Under the pieces are notes generated by a model, which did not search any database, was not told the DNA's origin, and saw nothing but the letters and a program-made list of their open reading frames with translations. A DNA stretch of 16,488 nt, taken from NCBI GenBank assembly GCA_025769875.1, contig JAGFNK010001011.1, positions 1 to 16,488 on the forward strand. Direction: 5' to 3'. A program made the position numbers and the translations under genes. Below are positions 7,001-13,479 of the stretch, in pieces. Numbering within the stretch: the stretch's first letter is position 1; each line of letters begins with the position of its first letter. The DNA comes from Russula earlei (lineage: Eukaryota > Basidiomycota > Agaricomycetes > Russulales > Russulaceae).

Positions 7001-8583
7001 TCTTTTAGTGAAACACTGGTATCCCTTCCCGCCCTTTTGGAATCATGCACACCGTTTATAACACTGGCATGTATGGCATTCGTAGCAGCATCCTGTAACA
7101 ATACTTCCTGCCCGATCCATTGGTGCAGCTTGTCTCTCTCCATCAATGAGGTATACCGGGTCCTGATCACATGATCTATCTCCTGTAATAAGGATAGGGG
7201 TGTAATATGGTATACCGGTGATAATAACCCGGTAACCGTGCGTAGAATAATCGTTTCTGTTATAGTAGCGCCCGGTAACCGAAGCAGGTGCATCACCAGT
7301 TGTTGCCTAAGCTGCTGAGCAAAGTCTTCCGCAGTGCCCATATCCCATTTTTGATCCAGCCTTACCTGTTCGATCGCGTTTAATAATTCGTTTATAAAAC
7401 GATGCGCTTGTGGCAATATTGCTTTCAGCAACCGGTGATACTGGTAACCGATCATCACCGGCAATCTTGTTTCCAGGCTGCTATACACTGCCAGCGAGCG
7501 TAACATAAAGAGAAAGGTAAGCGGGGCTTCTTTTAATACCGTCTCTATCATATCCTGCAAGGCAGCCTCACTATAAGTACCCGCCCAGTATGGTAAGCTG
7601 CCATATAAAAGATAATGCCTGGCTATATTGATATACCTGTCTAATAAACTGATCTTTGACAATTGCGCTTCTTCCTCATACGAATCTTCTGCTACTATAG
7701 CTTCCTGCTCCGTTAGTATCAATTCTTCTGCAAACAGCTGCCTGATGATATCATACAAAGAACCGGCTGCAATATGTGGCGGCAATTCCCGGCTAATGGC
7801 ATCAAAGAAAAGTTGCAGCAATATGGCATAGCTGGTGTTAAACCCTGCAGCCAGCTGGCTCATATTATTCTTTACAAAAACTTTCCGGTTAAAGTTGCTG
7901 CCCCTGTCAACCAGCAGGTAGTTTAAGATAAACAGTAAAGTTGCTCTGGCAAAAACAGCTTCTTCTGTTTTAATCAATTGTTCTTTGTGCTGTATATGAC
8001 GCACCTCATCGTAGTAGGAAAAGATATAAGCAGCTTCCTCCGGCTCCAGCACTGCAATCACACTTTTCACCGTCTCTTCTTTAAACTGCCAGGCTATTCT
8101 TTTACGCACTTCCTCTACCCTGCCCATCTTTACAATCAATGCCCTTAATAACCCGGCATGTGTATGCGCCAGCTCTTCTACCAGGGCATCCATAGACCAG
8201 GTGGTTGCCTTATCCGCCCACCAGATCAAGGTACCGGTTATTAAAAAATGCTCCAGCAACTGTAGCTTGCTTTTAAATGTTTGCTGTATAGAAGCGCCTT
8301 CTGATGCCTGTAAAGGGTTTACCCGTAGCAAGGCTATCCGGGTGGCCAGCTCATTACAAAACGCTTCGGCAAAGCGATCAACCACCTCTGCTTCCAGGTT
8401 ACTGTCTTCTATTTCTCCAAGATCTATCTCCATACTGTCTATTTGCAACACCCAGTTATCTGTTATATTCTCCAGCAGGTATTGATCAGCGCAAAACACA
8501 AGACTATCATTCACTACCCGGCTAATGCGGTTGTGCAGCTCGTGCGCTTTGTGTCTTGACCGGCTTTCCAGCTCAAACACCAT
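4075..8583 (-). CDS. Contractile injection system tape-measure-family protein (CIS_TMP, Afp14-like), 1502 aa
   Basis: Very long helical protein of the CIS tape-measure family, thought to set tube/sheath length or act inside the particle during assembly. The N-terminal block (1-90) has the family pattern of a short strand, a helix with R-I-S-R-V-V-N-D-S-L, then L-Q-I-D-S-M-E-I-D-L-G-E-I. A G-x-L/I-x-W/A module recurs at residues 117, 328, 537 and 757, and W-N-x-L-P-D units start at 886 and 1025. Residues about 1300-1330 are a Q/K/E-rich likely coiled coil. At 1340-1357 comes Y-V-G-N-A-G-L-V-L-L-H-P-F-F, which I recognise as the conserved C-terminal signature, and the end is L-I-K-T-S-W-M. ATG 8583 is the only ordinary start, but family-like sequence extends a few codons upstream of it. 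The 3' end overlaps upstream in-frame starts of the ATPase gene. Confidence 0.88.
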   Translation of the reverse strand: MVFELESRSRHKAHELHNRISRVVNDSLVFCADQYLLENITDNWVLQIDSMEIDLGEIEDSNLEAEVVDRFAEAFCNELATRIALLRVNPLQASEGASIQQTFKSKLQLLEHFLITGTLIWWADKATTWSMDALVEELAHTHAGLLRALIVKMGRVEEVRKRIAWQFKEETVKSVIAVLEPEEAAYIFSYYDEVRHIQHKEQLIKTEEAVFARATLLFILNYLLVDRGSNFNRKVFVKNNMSQLAAGFNTSYAILLQLFFDAISRELPPHIAAGSLYDIIRQLFAEELILTEQEAIVAEDSYEEEAQLSKISLLDRYINIARHYLLYGSLPYWAGTYSEAALQDMIETVLKEAPLTFLFMLRSLAVYSSLETRLPVMIGYQYHRLLKAILPQAHRFINELLNAIEQVRLDQKWDMGTAEDFAQQLRQQLVMHLLRLPGATITETIILRTVTGLLSPVYHITPLSLLQEIDHVIRTRYTSLMERDKLHQWIGQEVLLQDAATNAIHASVINGVHDSKRAGRDTSVSLKDLLLFLLQYGSIPWWGKDISKGRSQQSLMEALIKLSPQDALQVFRLAGTQPNLRKRYLSYFTTELVASMISRTEAGKEAIEMFYAITAIIQRFPANIPITSFRLNQLVMEQLWETLVAHHYQYFNSLSFYTKLLPVLTAATGVENEEWTRIIEEWTGEEQMAVAKLKRMAMGIGEGARAPSVTGKTHSPLNSQLEDWFTIFRVPLHSQQPGTVFILQQITATLVYFLRYGQLPAGMSSNEAGIQQPVLVLQMLVYLFTHYPGELTALWQQPGNDIRVKLYLYQLLTEQEDAVIEPVISFLAEAREKDVLQYVKEAAADIVDQPGSLQLNRESDGSGVAIIWEGVTVGNAREVLQYFLQWNALPDDISKYIKDAEQQRALLRNLVTELYRQDENAFIQVWQNEPANPLAQAQLYQLFNGYVQIHEQGVVGYLAGEYAKLSKTGTELHQPEEAISITQTGMPGVAVNLSLVKDPVKGIVVMAGETMLAGAREVLEYFLQWNKLPDTIQAWIKGEEDLRLLLRSILVALFRQDENGFAGIWNTGATHTQARLFLYDTMAGYTQVHERPLVIYLHSQRDQEINDLLTTRTEQKDQPVAEIIQQLLAGYVLSSPAMLQQLAATLPMDAILQLYKRKYPNQQATMIEWIESAYAFIPALVQDSYERYRWLEYFKRFTLLVIAGKYTIISEQSYLQWFFVFVHSIRPQLPVFVIAAFRQAIADSYMEGQAVPAWKSEILRQMQLYIEKHTDLPTTGNNVMANDPAKTGTTGAAETTQSAQLAWQQQEKIRKEIEAQKKQQQERLKKEITAKTIAMNDKIYVGNAGLVLLHPFFSTLFTRINYLSEGKFIDEEKRLRATLLLQYIVYGRVAHEEHEIVLNKLLCGVSPETPVLMDFVITPEEEALVAELFEVLFQRWTKMKNSSVEGFRSSFLQREGALEKTEGGWNLRVAQRGYDLLLQTLPWAFGLIKTSWMRTIITTEWI

Positions 8584-8640
8584 TTGCTGTATATGAAATT
8601 GCGTACTGGCCAGGGATCAATCATTTTATAAGTGATACAA

Positions 8641-11550
8641 TCAGGTGGATGCCATAAACAATGTGTCTGCCAGGAAGGAGATGAGGTCAACAGCCAGCGC
8701 GTTTCGCTGCGAATCGCCGGGAGTAAGCGGCAACCAGGCAAAGTACATCTCTTCAAATGCTTTCATCTGTGCCAGCCCCAGCCATTTAAAATGAATACGT
8801 AAATGAGCAGGTGTATTTTCAGCAAATACTTTTTCTGTGAATCGCCTAAAGCCATTATCCTGGAACCTTGCCGTCCATTCCGGTAATACAACTGTTATAC
8901 GGAAATTAAAAAAATCTTCCTGCACCACTTTGCTCCCCGGGAGCCATACCAATGTATTGAAGGCAGGCAGGTACATTCTTGAACTGTTCCTGTATTTGTC
9001 CAGGTTATACCGGATCTTATTAAATACCCGGGTAGCCAGTTGCGGGTTGGCATCTGCCAATACCTTTGCATCGATAAAGCTGGCGCTTGTTTCATCCTGG
9101 CTGATATTAACAGTACAGTGATCAAATAGCTGGTTGGCTATTGCTTTGTAATCACTTCCTTCCTCCATATCTGTAATGGCAAACAATGCTTCCAATGTTT
9201 TTGCACGCTGCTCAAAAGACAACCAGTGATCATGCCGGAACAATACCTGCCCGGTATCACTTTTAAAATTAAAGCCAAACACCGGCAACTGGAAAGAGGG
9301 GCGTAATAAGATATGCTCTACCACATGAAACCCTTCTGAGCGGGTATTGAGGTCTTTAACCGTACTGGTTATTTTCCGGATGCTTTGTGCAGCCACTCTT
9401 TTATTGGGGAAGCGGCCTACCAGTTTCCATTGTTGATCCTGCGGTGGTTTATAGATCAACAGGTAATCATTCGTGCCTGTATAATCCGGTCCTATCTTAT
9501 AATTGCGGCTATCCAATGCGGCCGTAAAGAAATCCCTGCCCTGTTCTTTAAAAGATATCTGGTAGGGCGTGGCTGTAACATTGGCTTCTACTCCCAATAG
9601 CTGTTGCATTTCTTCTTTGCCACCGATCAGTTCTATCTCTTCGTTATCCCAGTTGAGCTTCTCCGTATCGGGCGTATCAGTTCTTCCGCTTTGCTGTTGT
9701 GCCTGGATGGTATTAAAAACTTCTGTCAGTGGTATATTCCTGTCGTTTTGAATATACAGCAGTTTCCGCATTTTATAATCGTAATCAATCGTATCCTTAT
9801 CCAGGTAGCTATACGCCCGATAACGGTTTTGTGTAAGCGCAGCAATCTCTTTTAATATGCCGGCTTTCCATAACAAAGCCTCCGATATTCTCTCTGTATT
9901 CTCATTTGGATTGTACAATCTTTCGTAGATCTCTACCGGGAGCCTGTTCAGGTTAATGTTAAACCTCGACAGCAAATGATCGATGGCCTTATTCTTTCGT
10001 GTACTATAGGTATCATCTGTTTCTACTACCTGTTTGAGTGATGTTATATAACTATTTTGCAGGTCTTTTTTAAAAAGATCCCACTCAACCGCATTCTGTT
10101 TCTTATCTCCACCAAAGAAGGCATGTATCATATTTTCGGCGCCCGGCACATTGTACAAAGGCTGTATATAATAAGTAAACGCTTCTTCTTTGATGATATC
10201 CGGGGAAAAGAGGTTGGATATATTAGCCAGCTGTGCGAGGTAATTGGCCAATACCTGCTCAAACAGCATCAGGTATGCTTTTAACTGTTTGGACTTTGCT
10301 TTTTCAATCACCTTTTCTTTACGGTCGTATTGATTGTCTTCCTGGTCTTCCAGTCCTTCAATGTTGAGCCGGTAGATAGCAGGGAATAGCTGCTGAAACG
10401 AATGATATTCCTTTAGTTGCCTGTTAATGCCTATGCCTGATAATTGACTACCTGTTACTGCGGTATGCTTGTTAAAGCTGCGTTTAACCGCATCTGATTT
10501 TTTATGGAAGAGACTAATGAATACAGAGTGACGGATATGGATGGCATAGTTATCAGCGATGAGTTTTATCTGTGGATTATCGAGACCAGGCTCAAACAGT
10601 GCAAATTCATTGGCGCCTAACACAAAAGGTTTGTTCTCGTAGATAGTATCCCCCTCTACCAGTTTCAGGTTCTTTACGTATAAAACGCCTTCTATTGCGG
10701 AGACGGACTTAATAAAATCAGAAGGGTCGATCTGTGTGGTACGGGGCATCAATTCATCATTGAGCAGGAACCCATGTTGCAGGAATGGCCCATTATAGAT
10801 CTCTTCAAAACAAAGCCCGCGGGCCAGTAATTCTGCTTCTGTATAAAAATGGATAGGTGGCGTAATGAGTGTGGCCACCTGGTAATAGATATCTGCTAAA
10901 ATATCTTCGTGCTGTGCATGGCGGTTGATGATCACTTCACCGGAAACGGTTACCCTTCTCGGCTCGAGTAATAGTATCTGTTCAAAATCTTCACCTATAC
11001 TTCTTTTATCCAGGATACAGTTCTCTATCTCTGTAATCACTGCCCGTTTCATTTCCGCTTCTTCTTCCGTACCCTTTGCATTTAACCACTTTACAGCGGT
11101 ATCGCTGTTTACCTGCGCCACTACCCTGTACACACCTTTGGTATAATTATCGATCTTATTGACGCTAACAGGCTCTATCCATACATTGTATACTTCGGGT
11201 ACATTATCAATAATAATCTTCCGGAAATCATTCGTGTTGAGCGGGCTGGTAGTGAGTATTTCATCCCTTTCAAAGAACAGGTTTTTTTCCCTGGAAATAT
11301 TGCCATCCTTGTCCGCTAACAAATCGGGTATCGGGAAGCTGGTACGATAGGCCAGGTCAGTGATCGCAAAACACAGGTGTTCCAATATGGTTACACCCGG
11401 GTCGTGCAAATTAAAATCCGTCCAATACTCCCCTGAAATCTTTTGTATGATCTCTATGCCTTTCTTTCGAAGAAAGGAGAAGTTCAATGGCGAGTCGGGC
11501 CCGTCATATTTTTCAATCTGTTTGCTTTGAGTAGAGGGAGTATTGTTCAT
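8641..11550 (-). CDS. Second large baseplate-type eCIS protein (969 aa)
   Basis: Large structural protein, most likely a baseplate wedge subunit (the other member of the Afp11/Afp12 pair). Visible marks are: residues 43-57, W-T-D-F-N-L-H-D-P-G-V-T-I-L-E, a signature near the N-terminus of eCIS baseplate proteins, followed by A-I-T-D-L-A-Y-R-T; residues 739-751, E-G-F-H-V-V-E-H-I-L-L-R-P; and residues 911-940, T-P-A-H-L near the C-terminus with a later M-Y-F-A-W-L. I recognise the last two as recurring in Bacteroidota members. The gene follows the fibre gene by 36 nt and precedes the tape-measure gene by 57 nt. The frame is complete and undisturbed. Which Afp number it matches best cannot be settled without a profile search. 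No signal peptide or membrane segment is visible, as expected for a particle assembled in the cytoplasm. Confidence 0.8.
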   Translation of the reverse strand: MNNTPSTQSKQIEKYDGPDSPLNFSFLRKKGIEIIQKISGEYWTDFNLHDPGVTILEHLCFAITDLAYRTSFPIPDLLADKDGNISREKNLFFERDEILTTSPLNTNDFRKIIIDNVPEVYNVWIEPVSVNKIDNYTKGVYRVVAQVNSDTAVKWLNAKGTEEEAEMKRAVITEIENCILDKRSIGEDFEQILLLEPRRVTVSGEVIINRHAQHEDILADIYYQVATLITPPIHFYTEAELLARGLCFEEIYNGPFLQHGFLLNDELMPRTTQIDPSDFIKSVSAIEGVLYVKNLKLVEGDTIYENKPFVLGANEFALFEPGLDNPQIKLIADNYAIHIRHSVFISLFHKKSDAVKRSFNKHTAVTGSQLSGIGINRQLKEYHSFQQLFPAIYRLNIEGLEDQEDNQYDRKEKVIEKAKSKQLKAYLMLFEQVLANYLAQLANISNLFSPDIIKEEAFTYYIQPLYNVPGAENMIHAFFGGDKKQNAVEWDLFKKDLQNSYITSLKQVVETDDTYSTRKNKAIDHLLSRFNINLNRLPVEIYERLYNPNENTERISEALLWKAGILKEIAALTQNRYRAYSYLDKDTIDYDYKMRKLLYIQNDRNIPLTEVFNTIQAQQQSGRTDTPDTEKLNWDNEEIELIGGKEEMQQLLGVEANVTATPYQISFKEQGRDFFTAALDSRNYKIGPDYTGTNDYLLIYKPPQDQQWKLVGRFPNKRVAAQSIRKITSTVKDLNTRSEGFHVVEHILLRPSFQLPVFGFNFKSDTGQVLFRHDHWLSFEQRAKTLEALFAITDMEEGSDYKAIANQLFDHCTVNISQDETSASFIDAKVLADANPQLATRVFNKIRYNLDKYRNSSRMYLPAFNTLVWLPGSKVVQEDFFNFRITVVLPEWTARFQDNGFRRFTEKVFAENTPAHLRIHFKWLGLAQMKAFEEMYFAWLPLTPGDSQRNALAVDLISFLADTLFMAST

Positions 11551-11586
11551 AACTTGTGCACCATTGAGCGTAACCCTATAAAAAGA

Positions 11587-12372
11587 TCAATAATAAAAAT
11601 CGGTGTCCGGCAGGAACACTTCATCATTCCATAACTGGGTTATCTTGTAAAAGATATCTACGTTGGCACCATAGTTACTACCCGTTTTCATTTGCAGGCA
11701 GTAATTATGGGTAGTACCTCTCCATCTTAGTTTTATCTTGTTCCAGAAGAAACCATAGTGTGCGGAAGTTCTCCTGATCCTGCTGTGGGAATTGCCATAA
11801 GCGCTCAACACATGTGCATGTACTATGGCAAAGCGCCCTGAATTCTTTTTACCTGTTCTGGCCACTATCTCAAAAGCATTACAGTAATCCAGCCCTTCTA
11901 TAATCGTGTGCCATTGTCCATTGGCAGGCACCTGACCCGAAGCATAGGTACCCGTTCTTCCCTTACAGGCCACAAAGCCATTCACTTCTAATTTATGATG
12001 GGTTTCGGGCCTTGTGCCAACACCCATATTGCCATTGGTGCCCAGGAAGAAACTTTTATCATCCGCCGCATCCACTTCTGTACTCCCTTCGGGATTTAAT
12101 TTTAAAGAAGTGTTTTCCTTTTCATCTTTTTCAAAAGTGAAGAAGGGCGAGAGGTCGTTGATATTTTTATACAGGGAGAGCAGTCTTGAGGAAGAGCCTG
12201 TTGTTTTAACAATAAACCCATTCTCTTCATCTTTCGAAAAGCCATCATCCTGCTTATTGATCATAGAATCGATGAGCGAGGAAAAATGTGTTTCTGAGGG
12301 AATGCTTCCATTGCGGAAATTCTTTTTGAGGTCTTCTCTTCCGTATGACTTTTTTATATCGTTATATTCCAT
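11587..12372 (-). CDS. Tail-fibre / receptor-binding-like protein of the eCIS
   Basis: 261-residue protein likely to form a fibre or adhesin on the particle baseplate. The N-terminal block (about 10-50), with R-E-D-L-K-K-N-F, I-P-S-E-T-H-F-S-S-L-I and N-K-Q-D-D-G-F, resembles the anchoring segment of Bacteroidota CIS and phage fibre proteins. Residues 111-135 carry G-T-N-G-N-M-G-V-G-T and K-L-E-V-N-G, a short fibre-shaft motif often found before a receptor-binding domain. The C-terminal part (about 155-261) is rich in aromatic and beta-prone residues and could be the binding head. It starts with ATG at 12372, 3 nt after the baseplate stop, and ends 36 nt before the next baseplate gene. It contains an in-phase A_AAA_AAG (12349-12355) but its frame is intact. 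The family role is inferred from motifs; the receptor is unknown. Confidence 0.72.
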   Translation of the reverse strand: MEYNDIKKSYGREDLKKNFRNGSIPSETHFSSLIDSMINKQDDGFSKDEENGFIVKTTGSSSRLLSLYKNINDLSPFFTFEKDEKENTSLKLNPEGSTEVDAADDKSFFLGTNGNMGVGTRPETHHKLEVNGFVACKGRTGTYASGQVPANGQWHTIIEGLDYCNAFEIVARTGKKNSGRFAIVHAHVLSAYGNSHSRIRRTSAHYGFFWNKIKLRWRGTTHNYCLQMKTGSNYGANVDIFYKITQLWNDEVFLPDTDFYY

Positions 12373-12375
12373 GGT

Positions 12376-13398
12376 TTAAGGGTTTATGGTAAACTGGTAA
12401 TTAAATATATAGTCGGGTGTGTTTTGTGGTGTAGTGATCACAGGCTGCTCCTGCCATTCTTCGCTTACCAGGAGCTCGTTACCGGTAAAAAGATCGTTAA
12501 TGCCGCTGATGGCAGCCTCCTGGTATTCGGGCTTCTCTATCACTGTTATCAGGTGTTCATCTGAAGGAATTAAAATAGCGCCGGGAAAAGAGCCCTGCAG
12601 GTAGTCCGTTTTATCCCTGGCAGAATCCAGTACACAGGCAGTATACTTGCCGGACCTCACATTAAAGGAATGATAGAAATGCAATACAGAGAAAGCCGTT
12701 ACATAGCCGATGTAATTACAGTTCTTGATAAAATTGAGCAGCTCGGATAAATACATTCGTGTATCCATCTTAAAATCCGAATCAATATCATATAACCAGG
12801 GTGAAATGAATTTCTTGATATCCTCGTTGAGCCGTTTAATATTATCCCCTGCATTCTGCTTATCCACCCTGTTATTAAACATAATGCTGCATACTACCTT
12901 TACCCTTTCGTATACGGGGTTTTGTACATCTACTTTAATAAAGGGAGAGATAGAGGCGGAGATGTATTTGCGTATGTTGTATAAGGTAGAGATATCTACC
13001 CTGGGTTCATTGTCAATCCATTGCCGGTTTTCTTTTCGCCGGGGTATTACGATTACCTGTATGTCTTTGCCCGGCAGCAGTATGTTGTTGTGCCCGCCAC
13101 TGCCATAACATTTTACTTTTAGTAATTCGGGAAAGCGTTCGAGAATGATCTGGCAGATATCTTTTGTACCAACGGGCCGTTGCTTGTGCCGTAGTATTTC
13201 ACTCACCCTTGTATAATATTCATTTTCGGTTTCCGCACTCTTGCCGCCAAAAGAAGCAAAGGGTTGCGCTACACTCAATACAAAGGGCAGCTTGTTTTTA
13301 AATTCCGTGATGGCTCCCGCTGGTATACTTAGCTTATCGGGCATCACTTCCCCTATCACCCGGGTAGCTTTAATAGCCTGTGCAAATACAGCGATCAC
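12376..13398 (-). CDS. Baseplate J-like protein, C-terminal part in the -1 frame
   Basis: This is the C-terminal 340 codons of the preceding baseplate protein, not an independent gene in my view. The listed 5' end is a GTG at 13396-13398, but the frame is open further up to the A6 run near 13479, and the extra 25 codons read naturally (for example L-N-P-D-L-Y-W-L-K-A-A). Counting from the GTG, residues 51-97 hold the family signature: G-G-K-S-A-E-T-E-N-E-Y-Y, then R-V-S-E-I-L-R-H-K-Q-R, then E-R-F-P-E-L-L-K-V-K. This resembles the conserved C-terminal block of Baseplate_J family proteins. No ATG or convincing initiation region precedes the GTG, so expression probably depends on frameshifting or on a correct A7 run. 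The stop is 3 nt before the fibre gene. Confidence 0.8.
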   Translation of the reverse strand: MIAVFAQAIKATRVIGEVMPDKLSIPAGAITEFKNKLPFVLSVAQPFASFGGKSAETENEYYTRVSEILRHKQRPVGTKDICQIILERFPELLKVKCYGSGGHNNILLPGKDIQVIVIPRRKENRQWIDNEPRVDISTLYNIRKYISASISPFIKVDVQNPVYERVKVVCSIMFNNRVDKQNAGDNIKRLNEDIKKFISPWLYDIDSDFKMDTRMYLSELLNFIKNCNYIGYVTAFSVLHFYHSFNVRSGKYTACVLDSARDKTDYLQGSFPGAILIPSDEHLITVIEKPEYQEAAISGINDLFTGNELLVSEEWQEQPVITTPQNTPDYIFNYQFTINP

Positions 13399-13434
13399 TT
13401 TTGCCTTGATATTACCTTGCAGGCTACAGGCAGC

Positions 13435-13479
13435 TTTTAACCAGTACAGGTCAGGGTTTAAAATGGTATTGCCTTTTTT
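13435..13479 (-). promoter_or_regulatory. A_AAA_AAG slippery heptamer with weak downstream stem: frameshift site in baseplate gene
   Basis: Coding-strand heptamer AAAAAAG (13473-13479) is in X_XXY_YYZ phase (ATA AAA AAG) exactly where the baseplate frame breaks. A -1 shift gives AAA AAA GGC and a continuous J-like protein. Nine nt downstream, TTTTAAACC and GGTTAAAA (13455-13463 and 13435-13442) can pair with one bulged A and a 12-nt loop. The stem is AT-rich and weak. The zero-frame stop lies within it. Function as a recoding site is inference; an in-phase heptamer would also result from losing one A from an A7 run. Confidence 0.4.

Noticed and set aside
12014..12379. 121-codon plus-strand ORF opposite the fibre gene
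   Set aside because: It is antisense to a gene with clear fibre motifs, has a low-complexity S/L-rich product, and matches no family.
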